Positions 1 to 12,277 of a stretch of DNA of 64,000 nucleotides are shown one piece after another (positions within the stretch are counted from its first letter, which is position 1; every line of letters begins with the position of its first letter). This DNA comes from Ruminococcus sp. Phil11 (GTDB taxonomy: Bacteria; Bacillota; Clostridia; Oscillospirales; Ruminococcaceae). The position numbers and the translations under genes are program-made. Below the pieces are notes generated by a model, which saw nothing but the letters and a program-made list of their open reading frames with translations, had not been told where the DNA came from and did no database searches. The stretch is from the NCBI GenBank assembly GCA_001940925.1, contig MSGZ01000021.1:471-64470 (forward strand). The letters are read 5' to 3'.

Positions 1-279
1 AATGAAGACTTCATTGTTCCGCAGGATTACCGCTTCATTACAAAGCAGCTGAAGAAACTGACCAAAGCAAACGGATACAATCTCACGTTTCACCAGCTGC
101 GGCATTTGAACGCGAGTGTCATGCTGATGCTCGGCATTCCCGACAAATACGCAATGGAACGCGGCGGATGGGCAAGCAACGGTGTTTTGAAGTCGGTTTA
201 TCAGCACACCTTCTCTGCTGAACGCAAACAGGTAGACGAACGGATCGACGGATTTTTCAATAACTTGTTGAGGGGTTGA
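1..279 (+). CDS. Tyrosine recombinase/integrase, C-terminal end (cut by window edge)
   Basis: The frame is open from base 1 and ends at TGA 277-279, so only the last 92 residues are visible. The sequence shows the tyrosine-recombinase catalytic signature: a HQLRH motif near residue 36 (the HxLRH box with the second catalytic Arg) and a terminal VYQHTF motif near residue 67 carrying the nucleophilic Tyr. Family knowledge: these enzymes integrate or excise mobile elements by strand exchange at att sites. The start lies outside the window, so completeness cannot be judged. Two hairpin terminators follow within 300 bases. It belongs to a different element from the truncated integrase near 49 kb; the two tails differ in sequence. 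Confidence 0.85.
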   Translation, partial: NEDFIVPQDYRFITKQLKKLTKANGYNLTFHQLRHLNASVMLMLGIPDKYAMERGGWASNGVLKSVYQHTFSAERKQVDERIDGFFNNLLRG

Positions 280-390
280 GCACCCTCTCTACCCCCAAAA
301 GTTCCCCATCGGTTCACTTTTTTGAAAACCTATTCTTGAAAATATCGCTAATACGATAGGTTTTTGAATGTGTTGAGGGGCGCTGCCCCC

Positions 391-480
391 CCCGCTGGGG
401 ACATTGTCCCCAGACCCCATTATAAAGAACAAGAGGGTGCTGACGTACAATCAGCACCCGTTTTTTATCCGGTCAAGCAT
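391..480 (+). repeat. Dispersed intergenic repeat, family 1 copy A
   Basis: A 33-base block at 391-423 (contains GGGGACATTGTCCCC, itself an inverted repeat) is identical to 26095-26127. It is followed by a hairpin and then by CCGGTCAAGCAT, again shared with the copy at 26177. A reverse-oriented diverged copy lies at about 14422-14495. Fills most of the 280-593 gene gap. Confidence 0.75.
435..466 (+). terminator. Rho-independent terminator
   Basis: GGGTGCTGA (435-443) pairs with TCAGCACCC (451-459) and is followed by a run of six T. It would stop transcripts leaving the recombinase tail and is embedded in the family 1 repeat. Confidence 0.8.
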
Positions 481-540
481 TACGCCGCGGCACGCATCCA
501 TATCGAAAGTTTTGATCGCCGCAGGTTTATCGACAGTCTG

Positions 541-572
541 AGGACGCTGATAGATACATCAGCGTCCTTTTT
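541..572 (+). terminator. Hairpin with T tail, GGACGCTGA type
   Basis: AGGACGCTGA (541-550) pairs with TCAGCGTCCT (559-568), followed by five T on the + strand. The same stem sequence recurs at 14422-14457 and near 26144, so it also belongs to the repeat-associated hairpins. It lies just beyond the stop of the convergent GH53 gene and could separate the two units. Confidence 0.7.
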
Positions 573-593
573 GCTATACAGGAGAGCGATACC

Positions 594-2687
594 TTATTCC
601 AGAAACGCCATTTTCGCGATCGCCCGCAGAAGGAGCGTCACATCCTCCGGCGAGAGCGAGCCGCTGCGGTCGCAGTCAGCGTTTTTCAGTCCCTGCTGCG
701 TAATGACCGCGCCGTGATCTTCCACGCAGATCCGCGCCATTAACACCGCATCCGAGATATCCGCTTTGCCGTCACAGTTTGCATCGCCCGGGACGCGTTC
801 CGCTTCCGGAGAAGTCGTTTCCGGCTCTGTCGTCGTGACGGGCTCGGTCGTTGTGGTAACAGGCTCTGTCGTCGTCGTGACGGGTTCTGTTGTTGTGACC
901 GGCGCGGCGGTCGTTTCCTGCGCGTTCACCTTTGCAATGACGCAGTCATCCGCGGAGCCGTAGCTGCCGTCCCCGCCGGAGACCGTCAGCCGCATTGTGA
1001 CCGTTTCGCCGGCGTTTGCTTCGATCCGGAGCTCCGGCTGCTGCCATACGCTCCAGCCCATGCCTTTTCCGGTGACGGACTGCTGTTTGCCGCCGGAGGT
1101 TTCCGCAGTCAGCGTAAAGGACGCCGTTTCGTCTGCCTGCAGCATCATACTGCAAAGGTAGCTGCCGGATTCATTCACGCGCACGGATGTCTCAGCGGTG
1201 CTGTTGCTGAATGCGGCCGTGGAATACCAGTGCAGCGCATAACCGCCGGTGCGGACATCCTCTGCACGGACATCGAAATGATCGGCTGCAGTGCTTTTGA
1301 GTGTCCAGCCTGCGGGCCGGTTTGACCAGCCGCCGTCTGCCTCGAAGCCGGGATTTTGCAGCAGATTCTGTCCGGTTTCTTCCTGCGGCTGCGGGGTGCT
1401 CTGCCCGCTGCCCGTGACCGACCGGAACATATAAAGCGAATCGAGCGGCTTGCCGTCGGCGGAAAACAGTGCCTGATTCTCCCAGCCGGAGCCGCCGTAG
1501 TCCTTTGCGTCCGGGTCGTATTCCTGCGCGGATTCATACGCCCAGCCGCCGCCGTACTGCTGCCAGAGCTGCTTCGCGGTCTGGTAATCGCTGCTGACGG
1601 GCAGCCACGCGGGCTCCCAGTAGAATACGCCGATGCCCATGCCGTTCGGGACGGCCGCGACCGCTTTGAACAGATCGGTCAGGAACGCGGTCTGCCCCGC
1701 GGCGCTGACCGGATAGCTGACGCTGCTGACGAGATCCTTCTGACTGCCGATCGTATTGACGCCGGGGTCATAATTCCGGAAGGTATACGCCCATGAGGTC
1801 TCCGCGACCAGCACCTTTTTGTGATAGGTGTTCGCGATGCTGCCGAGCACGGAGGTCAGATTCTGCAGCGTGCCGTGCCAGTAGGGATAATACGACGTTG
1901 CGAACACATCATAATCCACGCGGGTCTGGCTGACCATTTTCGCAAGATACTGCATATTTGACGTCTTTTCCGGATTCGTGAAATGCAGCGCGACCAGCAC
2001 ATCCGGGTCATATTCCCGCACCGCCTTCGAGCCCGCATTCCAGAGCTTCGCAAGATCGTTCCAGACCGCGTCGCCCCAGTTGCCGTCGGAGAGCAGCACG
2101 CCGCACATGCCGGCGGTTGTCTCATTGCCGATCTGTACCATTGCGATTTCCGCGCCGGTCTGCCCGATCTGCCGGAGCGTGTCTTTCGTGTAGCTGTAGA
2201 TTGCGTCCGCCTTTTGCTGCACAGAGTAATGCGCCCAGGCCTTCGGTGCCTTTTGCTTGGAAGGGTCTGCCCAGAAGTCGGAGTAATGGAAATCGACGAA
2301 CATGCTGAGTCCGGCGGCCTTGCACCGTTCCGCGATCTTTACGGCCTGTTTCGCGTCGTTTGCGCCGCCGCCGTAGGTGATGCCGGACTGCGATGCGGTC
2401 GGGTCGTTCCAGATGCGCACGCGGATGCAGTTGATGCCCGCATCTGCCAGCGTGACGAAAATATCCTGCTCTTTGCCGCTGCGGTCATAGAATTTGACGC
2501 CGCTCTGCTCCAGCGCGATCACCGAGGAAATATCCGCACCTTTGAACGGTGCGCCGTCCGCAAACGGCAGTCCGGATATGCCGGAAAAGGTGACGGTCTC
2601 CGCCGCGCTTGCAGACGGCAGGACGCTTCCGCTGCCAAGCAGCAGGACGGCAGCCGTCAGGACGGAAAGCAGCTTGCTGATTTTCAT
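594..2687 (-). CDS. Secreted arabinogalactan endo-beta-1,4-galactanase (GH53) with CBM-like domain and type I dockerin
   Basis: Predicted to cleave beta-1,4-galactan side chains of pectin outside the cell. The ATG at 2687 is chosen because an AGGGGG site precedes it and a signal peptide follows (about residues 1-28, ending ASA-AE). Residues about 35-430 are GH53-like, with the acid/base Glu in QIGNET (about 186) and the nucleophile Glu in LVAETS (about 295). A jelly-roll carbohydrate-binding region (about 445-590, CBM61-like by context) is followed by a Thr/Pro linker of TTEPVT repeats (coding 829-905). The C-terminal 65 residues hold two calcium-loop repeats (GDANCDGKADISD and DCDRSGSLSPED), a type I dockerin. 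Dockerin presence implies attachment to a cellulosome-like scaffold, not encoded in this window. 697 residues; CBM family assignment is the least certain part. Confidence 0.93.
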   Translation of the reverse strand: MKISKLLSVLTAAVLLLGSGSVLPSASAAETVTFSGISGLPFADGAPFKGADISSVIALEQSGVKFYDRSGKEQDIFVTLADAGINCIRVRIWNDPTASQSGITYGGGANDAKQAVKIAERCKAAGLSMFVDFHYSDFWADPSKQKAPKAWAHYSVQQKADAIYSYTKDTLRQIGQTGAEIAMVQIGNETTAGMCGVLLSDGNWGDAVWNDLAKLWNAGSKAVREYDPDVLVALHFTNPEKTSNMQYLAKMVSQTRVDYDVFATSYYPYWHGTLQNLTSVLGSIANTYHKKVLVAETSWAYTFRNYDPGVNTIGSQKDLVSSVSYPVSAAGQTAFLTDLFKAVAAVPNGMGIGVFYWEPAWLPVSSDYQTAKQLWQQYGGGWAYESAQEYDPDAKDYGGSGWENQALFSADGKPLDSLYMFRSVTGSGQSTPQPQEETGQNLLQNPGFEADGGWSNRPAGWTLKSTAADHFDVRAEDVRTGGYALHWYSTAAFSNSTAETSVRVNESGSYLCSMMLQADETASFTLTAETSGGKQQSVTGKGMGWSVWQQPELRIEANAGETVTMRLTVSGGDGSYGSADDCVIAKVNAQETTAAPVTTTEPVTTTTEPVTTTTEPVTTTEPETTSPEAERVPGDANCDGKADISDAVLMARICVEDHGAVITQQGLKNADCDRSGSLSPEDVTLLLRAIAKMAFLE

Positions 2688-2744
2688 ATCGGTACCCCCT
2701 TGTCTCTTTGCAGCACCGTTTCCGTTGCTGCGGTCTCTGCTGTT

Positions 2745-2774
2745 ATTATAGCACAGAGCAGGGCGTGATTGCAA
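2745..2774 (-). promoter_or_regulatory. Candidate promoter of GH53 gene
   Basis: On the minus strand a TATAAT box (2745-2750) lies 18 bases downstream of TTGCAA (2769-2774). The -35 is weak; the -10 is perfect and lies about 55 bases upstream of the chosen start. Confidence 0.5.
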
Positions 2775-2905
2775 TTGTTTTTGTCATTTTTTGTGCCGGA
2801 TCGTATACAAAACGACGCAAGGGGCATAAGGCTACAAAATCCGCGGGAAATCGTCATATATTTTGCATCAGATTCCGAAAATACAGGCCGGATCGTATTT
2901 TTGAC

Positions 2906-2934
2906 TTGACTTTTTTATATATTTCGCGTATACT
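2906..2934 (+). promoter_or_regulatory. Promoter of rnj operon
   Basis: TTGACT (2906-2911), 17-base spacer, TATACT (2929-2934). Predicted transcription start near 2941, so an ATG at 2943 would be nearly leaderless. This supports the internal TTG at 3009 as the start of rnj. Confidence 0.75.
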
Positions 2935-3008
2935 GAATCTGTATGGGTATACCCCCGAACATGAAGGCAGGATCTCCCGTTGGGATTCGCAGAAAGAGAG
3001 GTATTGTA

Positions 3009-4943
3009 TTGAACAGAAATACAGGGCGTTCCGGCTCAAAGGGCATAAAGGGCGGATTTTTCCGCGGCAAACAGCGCGGCGGGGTGCCGCTGTCATCCGT
3101 CGGCAGAAAGATCATGCCGGCGGAGCTTGTCAGTGAGAAGCTCGAAAAGCAGGAACGGAAGAAAGCAGAGGCTGCTGCCGCCGTTTCAAAAAAAGTCAGT
3201 GCAGAGGGCAGTCAGCCGCGTCACGCAAATGTGCAGAAGTCTCCGCAGCAGAAGGCGGCACCGAAGGAGCGTGCCGTCCGTGCCAAGACGCCTGTCCGCA
3301 TTATCCCGCTGGGCGGTCTCGGAGAGATCGGCAAGAACATGACCGTGATCGAGTGCGCGAACGATATGTTCATCATCGACTGCGGCCTTGCGTTCCCGGA
3401 TGCGGAAATGCTCGGCGTGGATCTGGTCATCCCGGATTTCACGTATGTCGAGCGGAATGCCGACAAGCTGCGCGGCATCGTGCTGACGCACGGACATGAG
3501 GATCACATCGGCGGCCTTGCGTATCTGCTGAAAAAGGTCGATACGCCGGTCTACGGCACCAGACTGACGCTTGCACTCGTCGAAGCGAAGCTCAAGGAGC
3601 ATCAGTTGAGCGGCAAGGTGCGGATGAGCGTCGTGGAGCCGCGCAAGACGATCCGCATGGGCTGCATGGCAGTCGAGCTGATCCATGTCAACCACTCCAT
3701 TCCGGATGCGGTCGGACTTGCGGTGCATACGCCTGCGGGCGTGCTCGTCCATACGGGCGACTTCAAGGTGGATTATTCCCCGATCGACGGCGGCATCATC
3801 GACCTCGGCCGGTTCGGAGAGCTCGGCAGCCGCGGCGTGCTCGCGCTGATGGCGGATTCGACGAACGCGGAGCGTCCGGGCTATACGCCGACGGAGCGGA
3901 AGGTCGGCGCATCGTTCGACAAGCTCTTTGCAGAGGCGGAAGGCAAGCGCATCATCATTGCGACGTTCTCCTCGAATATCCACAGAGTCCAGCAGATCAT
4001 TGACTGCGCAGAGCAGTGCGGCAGAAAGGTCGCCGTATTCGGCAGAAGCATGGTCAATGTCATTTCGATCGCAAGAGAGCTCGGCTATCTCGAAGCGAAA
4101 GAGGGCACGATCATCGACATTGACCTGATGAACCGCTATTCCGCGGATCAGATCGTGCTGATTACGACCGGCTCGCAGGGCGAGCCGATGTCCGCCCTGA
4201 CCAGAATGGCAAGGGGCGACCACAAAAAGGTCACGATCACGCCGCAGGATTTCATTATCATCTCCGCAACGCCGATTCCCGGAAACGAGAAGTTCGTGAC
4301 GCGTGTCGTCAACGACCTGATGAAGTCCGGTGCGCAGGTGGTCTATGAGCGCATGTACGAGGTGCATGTCTCCGGCCACGCGTGTCAGGAGGAATTAAAG
4401 CTGATGCTTGCGCTGACCAAGCCGAAGTATTTTATTCCGGTGCACGGCGAGTATAAGCATCTGAAAAAACATGCCGGCCTTGCAATGGAGCTCGGCATGG
4501 ACAGGGACCATATCATCATCGGTCAGATCGGTGATGTCATTGAAACAAACGGCGTCGATATGCGGATTACCGGGCAGGCACCTGCGGGCGGCGTGCTCGT
4601 GGACGGCCTCGGCGTCGGCGACGTCGGCTCCATTGTGCTGCGCGACAGAAAGCATCTTGCGCAGGACGGCCTCATCATCGTGGTCGTCGGCATTGACCGC
4701 GCAGAGAATGAGGTCGTGTCCGGGCCGGAGCTGATCTCCCGCGGCTTTGTCTATGTCCGTGAGGCAGAGGAGCTTATGGACGAGGCAAGACTGCTGCTGG
4801 CGGATACGCTGGAGCACTGCAGCCCTGCCGAGCTGCGCGACTGGAACGCACTGAAGGCAAAGCTGCGCGATGTGCTTTCCGACCACATCTTCCATAAAAC
4901 AAAGCGTTCCCCGATGATCCTGCCGATCATCATGGAGATCTGA
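3009..4943 (+). CDS. rnj: Ribonuclease J
   Basis: Metallo-beta-lactamase/beta-CASP RNase with 5'-3' exonuclease and endonuclease activity in mRNA turnover. The HGHEDHIGG zinc motif lies at about residues 160-168, followed by the later His/Asp ligands (HTGDFK, then PVHGEYKH in the beta-CASP part). The TTG at 3009 is preferred: AGAGAGG lies 7 bases upstream, and the alternative ATG at 2943 sits at the predicted transcription start. About 85 residues precede the catalytic core; they are basic and Lys/Arg/Ala-rich, an extension longer than in Bacillus RNase J and perhaps RNA-binding (inference). First gene of a run continuing into gdpP 42 bases later. About 644 residues. Confidence 0.93.
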   Translation: MNRNTGRSGSKGIKGGFFRGKQRGGVPLSSVGRKIMPAELVSEKLEKQERKKAEAAAAVSKKVSAEGSQPRHANVQKSPQQKAAPKERAVRAKTPVRIIPLGGLGEIGKNMTVIECANDMFIIDCGLAFPDAEMLGVDLVIPDFTYVERNADKLRGIVLTHGHEDHIGGLAYLLKKVDTPVYGTRLTLALVEAKLKEHQLSGKVRMSVVEPRKTIRMGCMAVELIHVNHSIPDAVGLAVHTPAGVLVHTGDFKVDYSPIDGGIIDLGRFGELGSRGVLALMADSTNAERPGYTPTERKVGASFDKLFAEAEGKRIIIATFSSNIHRVQQIIDCAEQCGRKVAVFGRSMVNVISIARELGYLEAKEGTIIDIDLMNRYSADQIVLITTGSQGEPMSALTRMARGDHKKVTITPQDFIIISATPIPGNEKFVTRVVNDLMKSGAQVVYERMYEVHVSGHACQEELKLMLALTKPKYFIPVHGEYKHLKKHAGLAMELGMDRDHIIIGQIGDVIETNGVDMRITGQAPAGGVLVDGLGVGDVGSIVLRDRKHLAQDGLIIVVVGIDRAENEVVSGPELISRGFVYVREAEELMDEARLLLADTLEHCSPAELRDWNALKAKLRDVLSDHIFHKTKRSPMILPIIMEI

Positions 4944-4985
4944 ACCGCAGGAAAGCGGAATTTTGCAGAAAGGCGGTGATACGGG

Positions 4986-6992
4986 ATGCAGAGCCGGCAG
5001 CCCTGGCGGCTGATCTGTTCGGGCGCACTGATGACACTGGGCGGTCTGATCATGATGATCATGGCACATGCACAGTATCACAGTCTGCCGTTCTGGTTCG
5101 CGGTGATCGTATTTCTGGCCGGTCTCGGCTGGCTGGTGTTCGAGATCCTGCGGATGCGGAAAAATATGCTGCGCTATGTTGCAAGGATGAACGGGGCACT
5201 GTCCCACAGCCTGCAGACTGCGCCGGATGAGATGCCGGTGCCCATGACCGTCGTGGACACGAAGGGCGAGATCATCTGGTATAATGAAGAATTCACGAAC
5301 CGCGTTTCCGGCGGGGCAGAGCTGTTCGGCTTAAAGCTCCATGCAGTGATCCCGCTGCGGCCGGATGCGATCGCGGACGGCGAATCCATTGAAACGGTGA
5401 TCCGTGACCGGCGGTACCGCGTCACGCGCATTGATTACGAGCGCAAGAACGGTCATGCGATCATGTTCTGCTTTGAGGATATCACCAATTATGTCATGCT
5501 GCGGCAGCTTTATATGGACACCCGTCCGTGTGTGCTGCTGATCCTTGTGGACAATTACGAGGATCTGTTCAGCGGAACGCGGCAGAGTGAGCGCGCGGCG
5601 GCACTGGCCGCACTGGAGGCACTCTTTGACCGGATGCTGGAGGGCACTGAAAGTGTGTTTGCGCATCTGGATGACGACAGAATGCTGATCGTGACAGAAG
5701 CCCGGCACTGTCTGGAAATGGAACGCGCTCACTTCCCGCTGCTTGATGAGGCGCGCAAGATCAAGGTCAGGGGCAGAAGCAGTATGACGCTTTCGATCGG
5801 CGTCGGCAGAAGCGGCGAGACGCTCGCGCAGAATGAATTTTTCGCGCAGCAGTCCCTCGAAATGGCACTGGGACGCGGCGGCGATCAGGCTGCCGTCAAG
5901 ACCGACAGCGGCTTTACGTTCTACGGCGGTGTGTCGCAGGGCATTGAGCACAAGAGCAAGGCGAAGAACCGTGCGATCGCGAAGGATCTGCTGAAGCTGA
6001 TGCTGCGCTGTACGCATGTGTATATCATGGGACACCGCGCAAGCGATCTGGACGCCGTGGGTGCGGCGGTCGGTGTCGCGTATATCGCGGAGCAGTGCGA
6101 AATTCCGTATAATATCGTCATCCGCACGGAATCCACCATGGCAAAGCTGCTGACAGACCGCATCGCGGAGGAAATGCCCGGCTGCATGATCGAGCCGGAG
6201 CAGGCACGCGCGGAGATTCAGCCGGATGACCTGCTCGTGATCGTCGATACGTTCAGCAAGGACATCGTCGAGGACGCGGAGCTTTACCGGCTGGCAAAGC
6301 ATGTGGTCGTCATCGACCACCACAGACAAATGGTCAACTATCTGGACAATACCACGCTGAAGCTGCATGATCCCCATGCATCCTCGGCGGCGGAGCTGGT
6401 CACCGGCATGATCCAGTATTTCGATTTCCGCGAGGAGATGCCGCAGTTCTGTGCGGAGGCACTCATGGCAGGCATCATGCTGGATACAAAGAATTTTGTC
6501 ATGCAGACCGGCGTGCATACGTTTGAGGTCGCGGCGTTCCTGCGGGAGCGCGGTGCCGACCCGATCGCGGTCAAGACGCTGTTTGCAGAGTCGCTGGAAG
6601 CCTATCAGCAGCGTTCGCGGCTGGTCGCCGAGGCAAAGCTGTTCGGCCGGTATGCGATCACGTCCGCGGCAGAGCAGATTCCGGATATCCGCGTGATCGC
6701 GTCGCAGGCAGCCGACGAGCTGCTCGGCGTCGAGGGCGTGGATGCGTCCTTTGTGCTCTATCCCGCAGGGGATCAGGTGTGCATTTCGGCGCGCTCGCTC
6801 GGCAAGGTCAATGTACAGGTTATAATGGAACAATTGGGCGGCGGCGGACATCAGATCATGGCCGCGACGCAGCGCACCGACTGTACACTGGTGCAGCTCT
6901 GTGAAATGCTGGTCGCCGTGCTCGAAAAAACGGACGCGGAAGCCGCACGGCAGGAGGCACAGGAAGTGCAGGAGGAGCAGCAGGAGGAATGA
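4986..6992 (+). CDS. gdpP: GdpP-type cyclic-di-AMP phosphodiesterase (DHH/DHHA1)
   Basis: Membrane phosphodiesterase that hydrolyses the second messenger c-di-AMP. Two membrane segments (about 6-29 and 32-54) are followed by a degenerate PAS region, a modified GGDEF-like region (about 170-300), then the catalytic DHH domain with HRASDLDA (about 345) and VIDHH (about 440), and a DHHA1 domain with LGGGGHQ near residue 617. All metal-binding motifs appear intact. The ATG at 4986 follows an AGGCGG site. Followed by rplI after 43 bases, the usual Firmicute order gdpP-rplI-dnaB. 668 residues, normal for the family. Confidence 0.94.
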   Translation: MQSRQPWRLICSGALMTLGGLIMMIMAHAQYHSLPFWFAVIVFLAGLGWLVFEILRMRKNMLRYVARMNGALSHSLQTAPDEMPVPMTVVDTKGEIIWYNEEFTNRVSGGAELFGLKLHAVIPLRPDAIADGESIETVIRDRRYRVTRIDYERKNGHAIMFCFEDITNYVMLRQLYMDTRPCVLLILVDNYEDLFSGTRQSERAAALAALEALFDRMLEGTESVFAHLDDDRMLIVTEARHCLEMERAHFPLLDEARKIKVRGRSSMTLSIGVGRSGETLAQNEFFAQQSLEMALGRGGDQAAVKTDSGFTFYGGVSQGIEHKSKAKNRAIAKDLLKLMLRCTHVYIMGHRASDLDAVGAAVGVAYIAEQCEIPYNIVIRTESTMAKLLTDRIAEEMPGCMIEPEQARAEIQPDDLLVIVDTFSKDIVEDAELYRLAKHVVVIDHHRQMVNYLDNTTLKLHDPHASSAAELVTGMIQYFDFREEMPQFCAEALMAGIMLDTKNFVMQTGVHTFEVAAFLRERGADPIAVKTLFAESLEAYQQRSRLVAEAKLFGRYAITSAAEQIPDIRVIASQAADELLGVEGVDASFVLYPAGDQVCISARSLGKVNVQVIMEQLGGGGHQIMAATQRTDCTLVQLCEMLVAVLEKTDAEAARQEAQEVQEEQQEE

Positions 6993-7035
6993 GCCTTCCG
7001 CTGCCGAAATACGGAAGAAGAAAGGATATGGTATC

Positions 7036-7488
7036 ATGAAGGTGATTTTACTGCAGGATGTCAAGGGCACCGGCAAAAAGGGCGAGATCAAGAATGTTTC
7101 GGACGGCTACGCACGGAACTTCCTGCTCGGCAAGGGTCTGGCGGCCGAAGCAACACCCGCAAACCTGAACAAGCTTGCGGGACAGAAGGCATCCGCTCAG
7201 CATAAGATCGATGTTGCGAAGCAGGAGGCTGCCGATCAGGCGGCAAAGCTTGCGGGCAAAAAGCTCGTGATCCGTGCAAAGGCGGGTCAGGGCGGCAGAC
7301 TGTTCGGTGCGGTGACGCCCGGCAATGTCGCGGATGAGCTGGAAAAGCAGTTCGGCTTTGCGATCGACAAGCGCAAGCTGAACATCGGCAGCGAGATGAA
7401 GAACGCCGGCGACTACAGCGCAGAGGCCAAGCTCTACGCAGGCATCACGGCAAAATTCACGGTATCGGTGGTGGCGGAAGATGCCTGA
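7036..7488 (+). CDS. rplI: 50S ribosomal protein L9
   Basis: Binds 23S rRNA through an N-terminal domain joined by a long helix to the C-terminal domain. The start at 7036 is fixed by the canonical N-terminus [11 protein letters not shown] and an AAAGGA site upstream; the frame is open further 5' but that part overlaps gdpP. 150 residues, the usual length. Its stop overlaps the ATG of dnaB by 8 bases, so translation is probably coupled. Confidence 0.97.
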   Translation: MKVILLQDVKGTGKKGEIKNVSDGYARNFLLGKGLAAEATPANLNKLAGQKASAQHKIDVAKQEAADQAAKLAGKKLVIRAKAGQGGRLFGAVTPGNVADELEKQFGFAIDKRKLNIGSEMKNAGDYSAEAKLYAGITAKFTVSVVAEDA

Positions 7489-8860
7489 CAGCCGGTTTTC
7501 GGAGCTTCAGGAGGGTTTTTCCGAGCGATCGCTGCCGCACAGTGTCGAAGCGGAGCAGTCCGTTCTCGGATCGATCCTGCTGGCACCGGAAATGCTGTCG
7601 GTCGCGCTGGAATATATCAAGCCTGAGACCTTTTATGTGGAGCAGCACAAGGAGCTGTTCCGGCTCATGACCGCGATGTTCGCAACGGGTACGCAGGCGG
7701 AGCAGATGGATATCGTCGTCGTGCTCAATGAGGCCGTGCGGCAGGGCGTATTTGAAAATGCGGCGGAGGGCAGACGCTATCTCACCAGTCTGGCGGAGAG
7801 CGTTCCCTCTGCGGACAATATTGTCAGCTACTGCAAGATCCTTGTAGAAAAATACTGTGCGCGGTCGCTGGCGACCGTTGCACGCGATCTGCTCCGGGAG
7901 ATCACGGCCGGAACGGAATCCGCACAGACGCTGCTGGATTCCGCCGAGCAGCGCATCTACGATATCCGGCAGGGCAGAGATACCCACGGGCTTGTCCCGA
8001 TCCGCGATGTCATGGTCGATACCTACAAGCATCTCGGCGATATCTCGGGTCCCGACCGCGATAAGTATGTCGGTGCAAAGACCGGCTTCCCCGATCTGGA
8101 TGCGGTCACGGGCGGCATGAACAATTCTGACCTTGTGATCCTTGCGGCGCGCCCCGGCATGGGCAAAACCTCATTCGCGCTGAATCTCGCGACCAATGTG
8201 ACGCGGCATTCCGGCAGAACGGTCGCGATCTATTCGCTCGAAATGAGCATGGAGCAGCTTGTCTCGCGTATGCTGTCCACAGAGGCACTCGTCGATTCGC
8301 ACAAGCTCCGCACGGGGCATCTGGAACCGAAGGAGTGGGGACGGATCGCGAACAGCGCGGATGTGCTCTCCGGCATGAACATTTATCTTTCCGAAGCGAC
8401 CGGCATCACGGTCTCGCAGATGAAGGCGCAGCTGAGGCGCGTCAAGAATCTCGGCATGGTCGTCATCGACTACCTGCAGCTCATGGATGCCCCGCTGAAA
8501 TCGGATAACCGCGTGCTCGTCATCTCGGATATCACGCGAAATTTAAAGCTCATGGCCAAGGAACTGAATGTGCCGGTGCTGCTGCTCTCGCAGCTGAACC
8601 GCGGCGTCGAGAGCAGAACCGACAAGCGTCCGATGATGTCCGACCTGCGTGAATCCGGCTCGATCGAGCAGGACGCGGATATCATCATGTTCCTGTATAA
8701 CGACTATTATTACAACAAGGAGAAATCCGCCGCGCCGAACATCACGGAATGCATCGTGGCGAAGAACCGTCACGGTGAGACCTCGAAGATCGACCTGATC
8801 TGGGACGGCCAGTTCACGCGCTTCTCGACGAAGGAACGCGGCGAGGCTCCGCCTGCATAA
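7481..8860 (+). CDS. dnaB: Replicative DNA helicase DnaB
   Basis: Hexameric ATP-dependent 5'-3' helicase that unwinds DNA at the fork and recruits primase. The N-terminal DnaB domain opens with the typical [13 protein letters not shown] segment (about residues 21-33). The RecA-like C-terminal domain has Walker [11 protein letters not shown] (about 223) and Walker [10 protein letters not shown] (about 328). No intein is visible. 459 residues. Overlaps rplI by 8 bases and its stop overlaps the tilS start by one base, indicating a tightly packed operon. Confidence 0.96.
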   Translation: MPDSRFSELQEGFSERSLPHSVEAEQSVLGSILLAPEMLSVALEYIKPETFYVEQHKELFRLMTAMFATGTQAEQMDIVVVLNEAVRQGVFENAAEGRRYLTSLAESVPSADNIVSYCKILVEKYCARSLATVARDLLREITAGTESAQTLLDSAEQRIYDIRQGRDTHGLVPIRDVMVDTYKHLGDISGPDRDKYVGAKTGFPDLDAVTGGMNNSDLVILAARPGMGKTSFALNLATNVTRHSGRTVAIYSLEMSMEQLVSRMLSTEALVDSHKLRTGHLEPKEWGRIANSADVLSGMNIYLSEATGITVSQMKAQLRRVKNLGMVVIDYLQLMDAPLKSDNRVLVISDITRNLKLMAKELNVPVLLLSQLNRGVESRTDKRPMMSDLRESGSIEQDADIIMFLYNDYYYNKEKSAAPNITECIVAKNRHGETSKIDLIWDGQFTRFSTKERGEAPPA

Positions 8861-10188
8861 TGGGGACGCTGACCGAACGGCTCCTGACGGGGCCTGCGGT
8901 GCCGCCGCCGGGAATCTGTACCGCTGCTTTCTCCGGCGGTGCGGACAGCACGGCACTGCTGCTCTGTCTGCATGAGTTAAAAACGCAGCTTTCGCTTGAT
9001 CTGCGTGCAGTGCATGTGCATCACGGCATCCGCGGGGCGGAGGCGGACAGAGACGCCGCATTCTGCAAGGCATTCTGTGAACGGTACGGCATTCCGCTGC
9101 GGACGGTTTATGCGGATGTTCCGGCCTATGCGGCAGCGCATAGGCTCTCCGAGGAGACCGCCGCACGGAAGCTGCGCTATGAGGCACTGGAACAGGCCGC
9201 GCCGGAGGGCGTGATCGTGACCGCGCATCATGCGGGCGACAACGCCGAAACTGTGCTCTTTCACCTGATCCGCGGCAGCGGACTGCGCGGGCTTTGCGGT
9301 ATTCCGCCGAAAAACGGCAGGATTCTGCGGCCGATGCTATATGCGGAAAAATCCGAGATCCTGGATTTTCTGCGGGAACGCGGGCAGGACTGGGTTGAGG
9401 ACAGTACAAACAGCAGCGCGGGCAGCAGCCGGAACCGCATCCGGCATGAGCTTCTGCCGCTGCTGACAAGAGAGAATCCCGCGGCACTGCGGCATATCGC
9501 AGCAACGGCTTCTCTGCTTGCGGAGGACGACGCGCTCCTGAACGAACAGGCGGCTCTGATCGCGGCGGAATGCGCGGAGCAGGGCGGATTTCGCATTACG
9601 GCGGAACATCCCGCACCGCTGCGCAAGCGCGTGTATCTGCAGCTGCTTGCGGCACTTCCGGTGCATGTTGACCCTTCCTTCGAGCTGCTCTCCGCGATCG
9701 ACCGGCTTGTCCTGCAGGGCAGCGGAAAGCTGACGGTCACACGCGGCATCTATGCGCATGTGCACCGGGGAATCCTTTATCTCCGTTCCGGACAGCCGCC
9801 GCTTACAGGCGAACACCCGCTGAAGATCGGCGAAAACCGGCTGTTTGAGGGCAAATGCTGCATCGCGGCACTGACGGATGCAGGCGCAATATCACGGAAT
9901 CTTCACAAAGCAGACACAAAGTCTACTTTGGATTTTGATAAAATAAATGGTACACCGTATTTCCGGCAGCGGCGCGGCACGGATATGATCCGGCTGCCCG
10001 GACGGGATTTTGACAGTACGCTGAAAAAATGCGTGCAGGCAGAGGTCCCCGCACCGGAACGGCAAAGTCTCTATGTGCTTTATGACCGGCTGGGCTGCAT
10101 TTACTGCGAGCAGGTCGGGATTGCAGCGCGTGTCAGGCCGGACGCGGACAGCCGCCGCATCCTGACGCTGCGCATTACCCGCGGCTGA
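8860..10188 (+). CDS. tilS: tRNA(Ile)-lysidine synthase
   Basis: ATP-dependent enzyme that converts the wobble C of the CAU anticodon of a minor tRNA-Ile into lysidine. The PP-loop ATP pyrophosphatase motif SGGADSTA is seen at residues 23-30 and HHGIRG near 57. The C-terminal third fits the TilS substrate-binding domains. The ATG shares its A with the stop of dnaB. 442 residues. In many Firmicutes hpt lies between tilS and ftsH; here ftsH follows after 29 bases and no hpt is present. Confidence 0.94.
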   Translation: MGTLTERLLTGPAVPPPGICTAAFSGGADSTALLLCLHELKTQLSLDLRAVHVHHGIRGAEADRDAAFCKAFCERYGIPLRTVYADVPAYAAAHRLSEETAARKLRYEALEQAAPEGVIVTAHHAGDNAETVLFHLIRGSGLRGLCGIPPKNGRILRPMLYAEKSEILDFLRERGQDWVEDSTNSSAGSSRNRIRHELLPLLTRENPAALRHIAATASLLAEDDALLNEQAALIAAECAEQGGFRITAEHPAPLRKRVYLQLLAALPVHVDPSFELLSAIDRLVLQGSGKLTVTRGIYAHVHRGILYLRSGQPPLTGEHPLKIGENRLFEGKCCIAALTDAGAISRNLHKADTKSTLDFDKINGTPYFRQRRGTDMIRLPGRDFDSTLKKCVQAEVPAPERQSLYVLYDRLGCIYCEQVGIAARVRPDADSRRILTLRITRG

Positions 10189-10217
10189 CGCATATCAAAA
10201 AAAGGAGTGAATGTTAC

Positions 10218-12179
<1,962 letters not shown>

Positions 12180-12185
12180 AATAAG

Positions 12186-12223
12186 AACCGGCATCTTCCC
12201 GCATAAGGAGGATGCCGGTTTTC
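12186..12223. terminator. Bidirectional terminator after ftsH
   Basis: AACCGGCATC (12186-12195) pairs with GATGCCGGTT (12211-12220) and is followed by T residues. It lies between convergent ftsH and the reverse gene ending at 12278. Confidence 0.75.
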
Positions 12224-12277
12224 GTATATTGTGTGACTGCAATCCGCTTGGGGGAGCCCTCTGTCACAGATAGCGGG

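Noticed and set aside
829..905. Short tandem repeats resembling a CRISPR or microsatellite
   Set aside because: They encode the TTEPVT linker of the GH53 protein; no spacers and no cas genes. No CRISPR array was seen anywhere in the window.
3186..4379. Long open frame antisense to rnj
   Set aside because: His/Arg/Asp-rich shadow of a GC-rich gene; no start site and the + strand carries intact RNase J motifs. The same applies to long antisense frames over gdpP (5331-7091), ftsH (10101-11852), trpB2 (17485-18951) and the Wzz-like gene (20309-22216).
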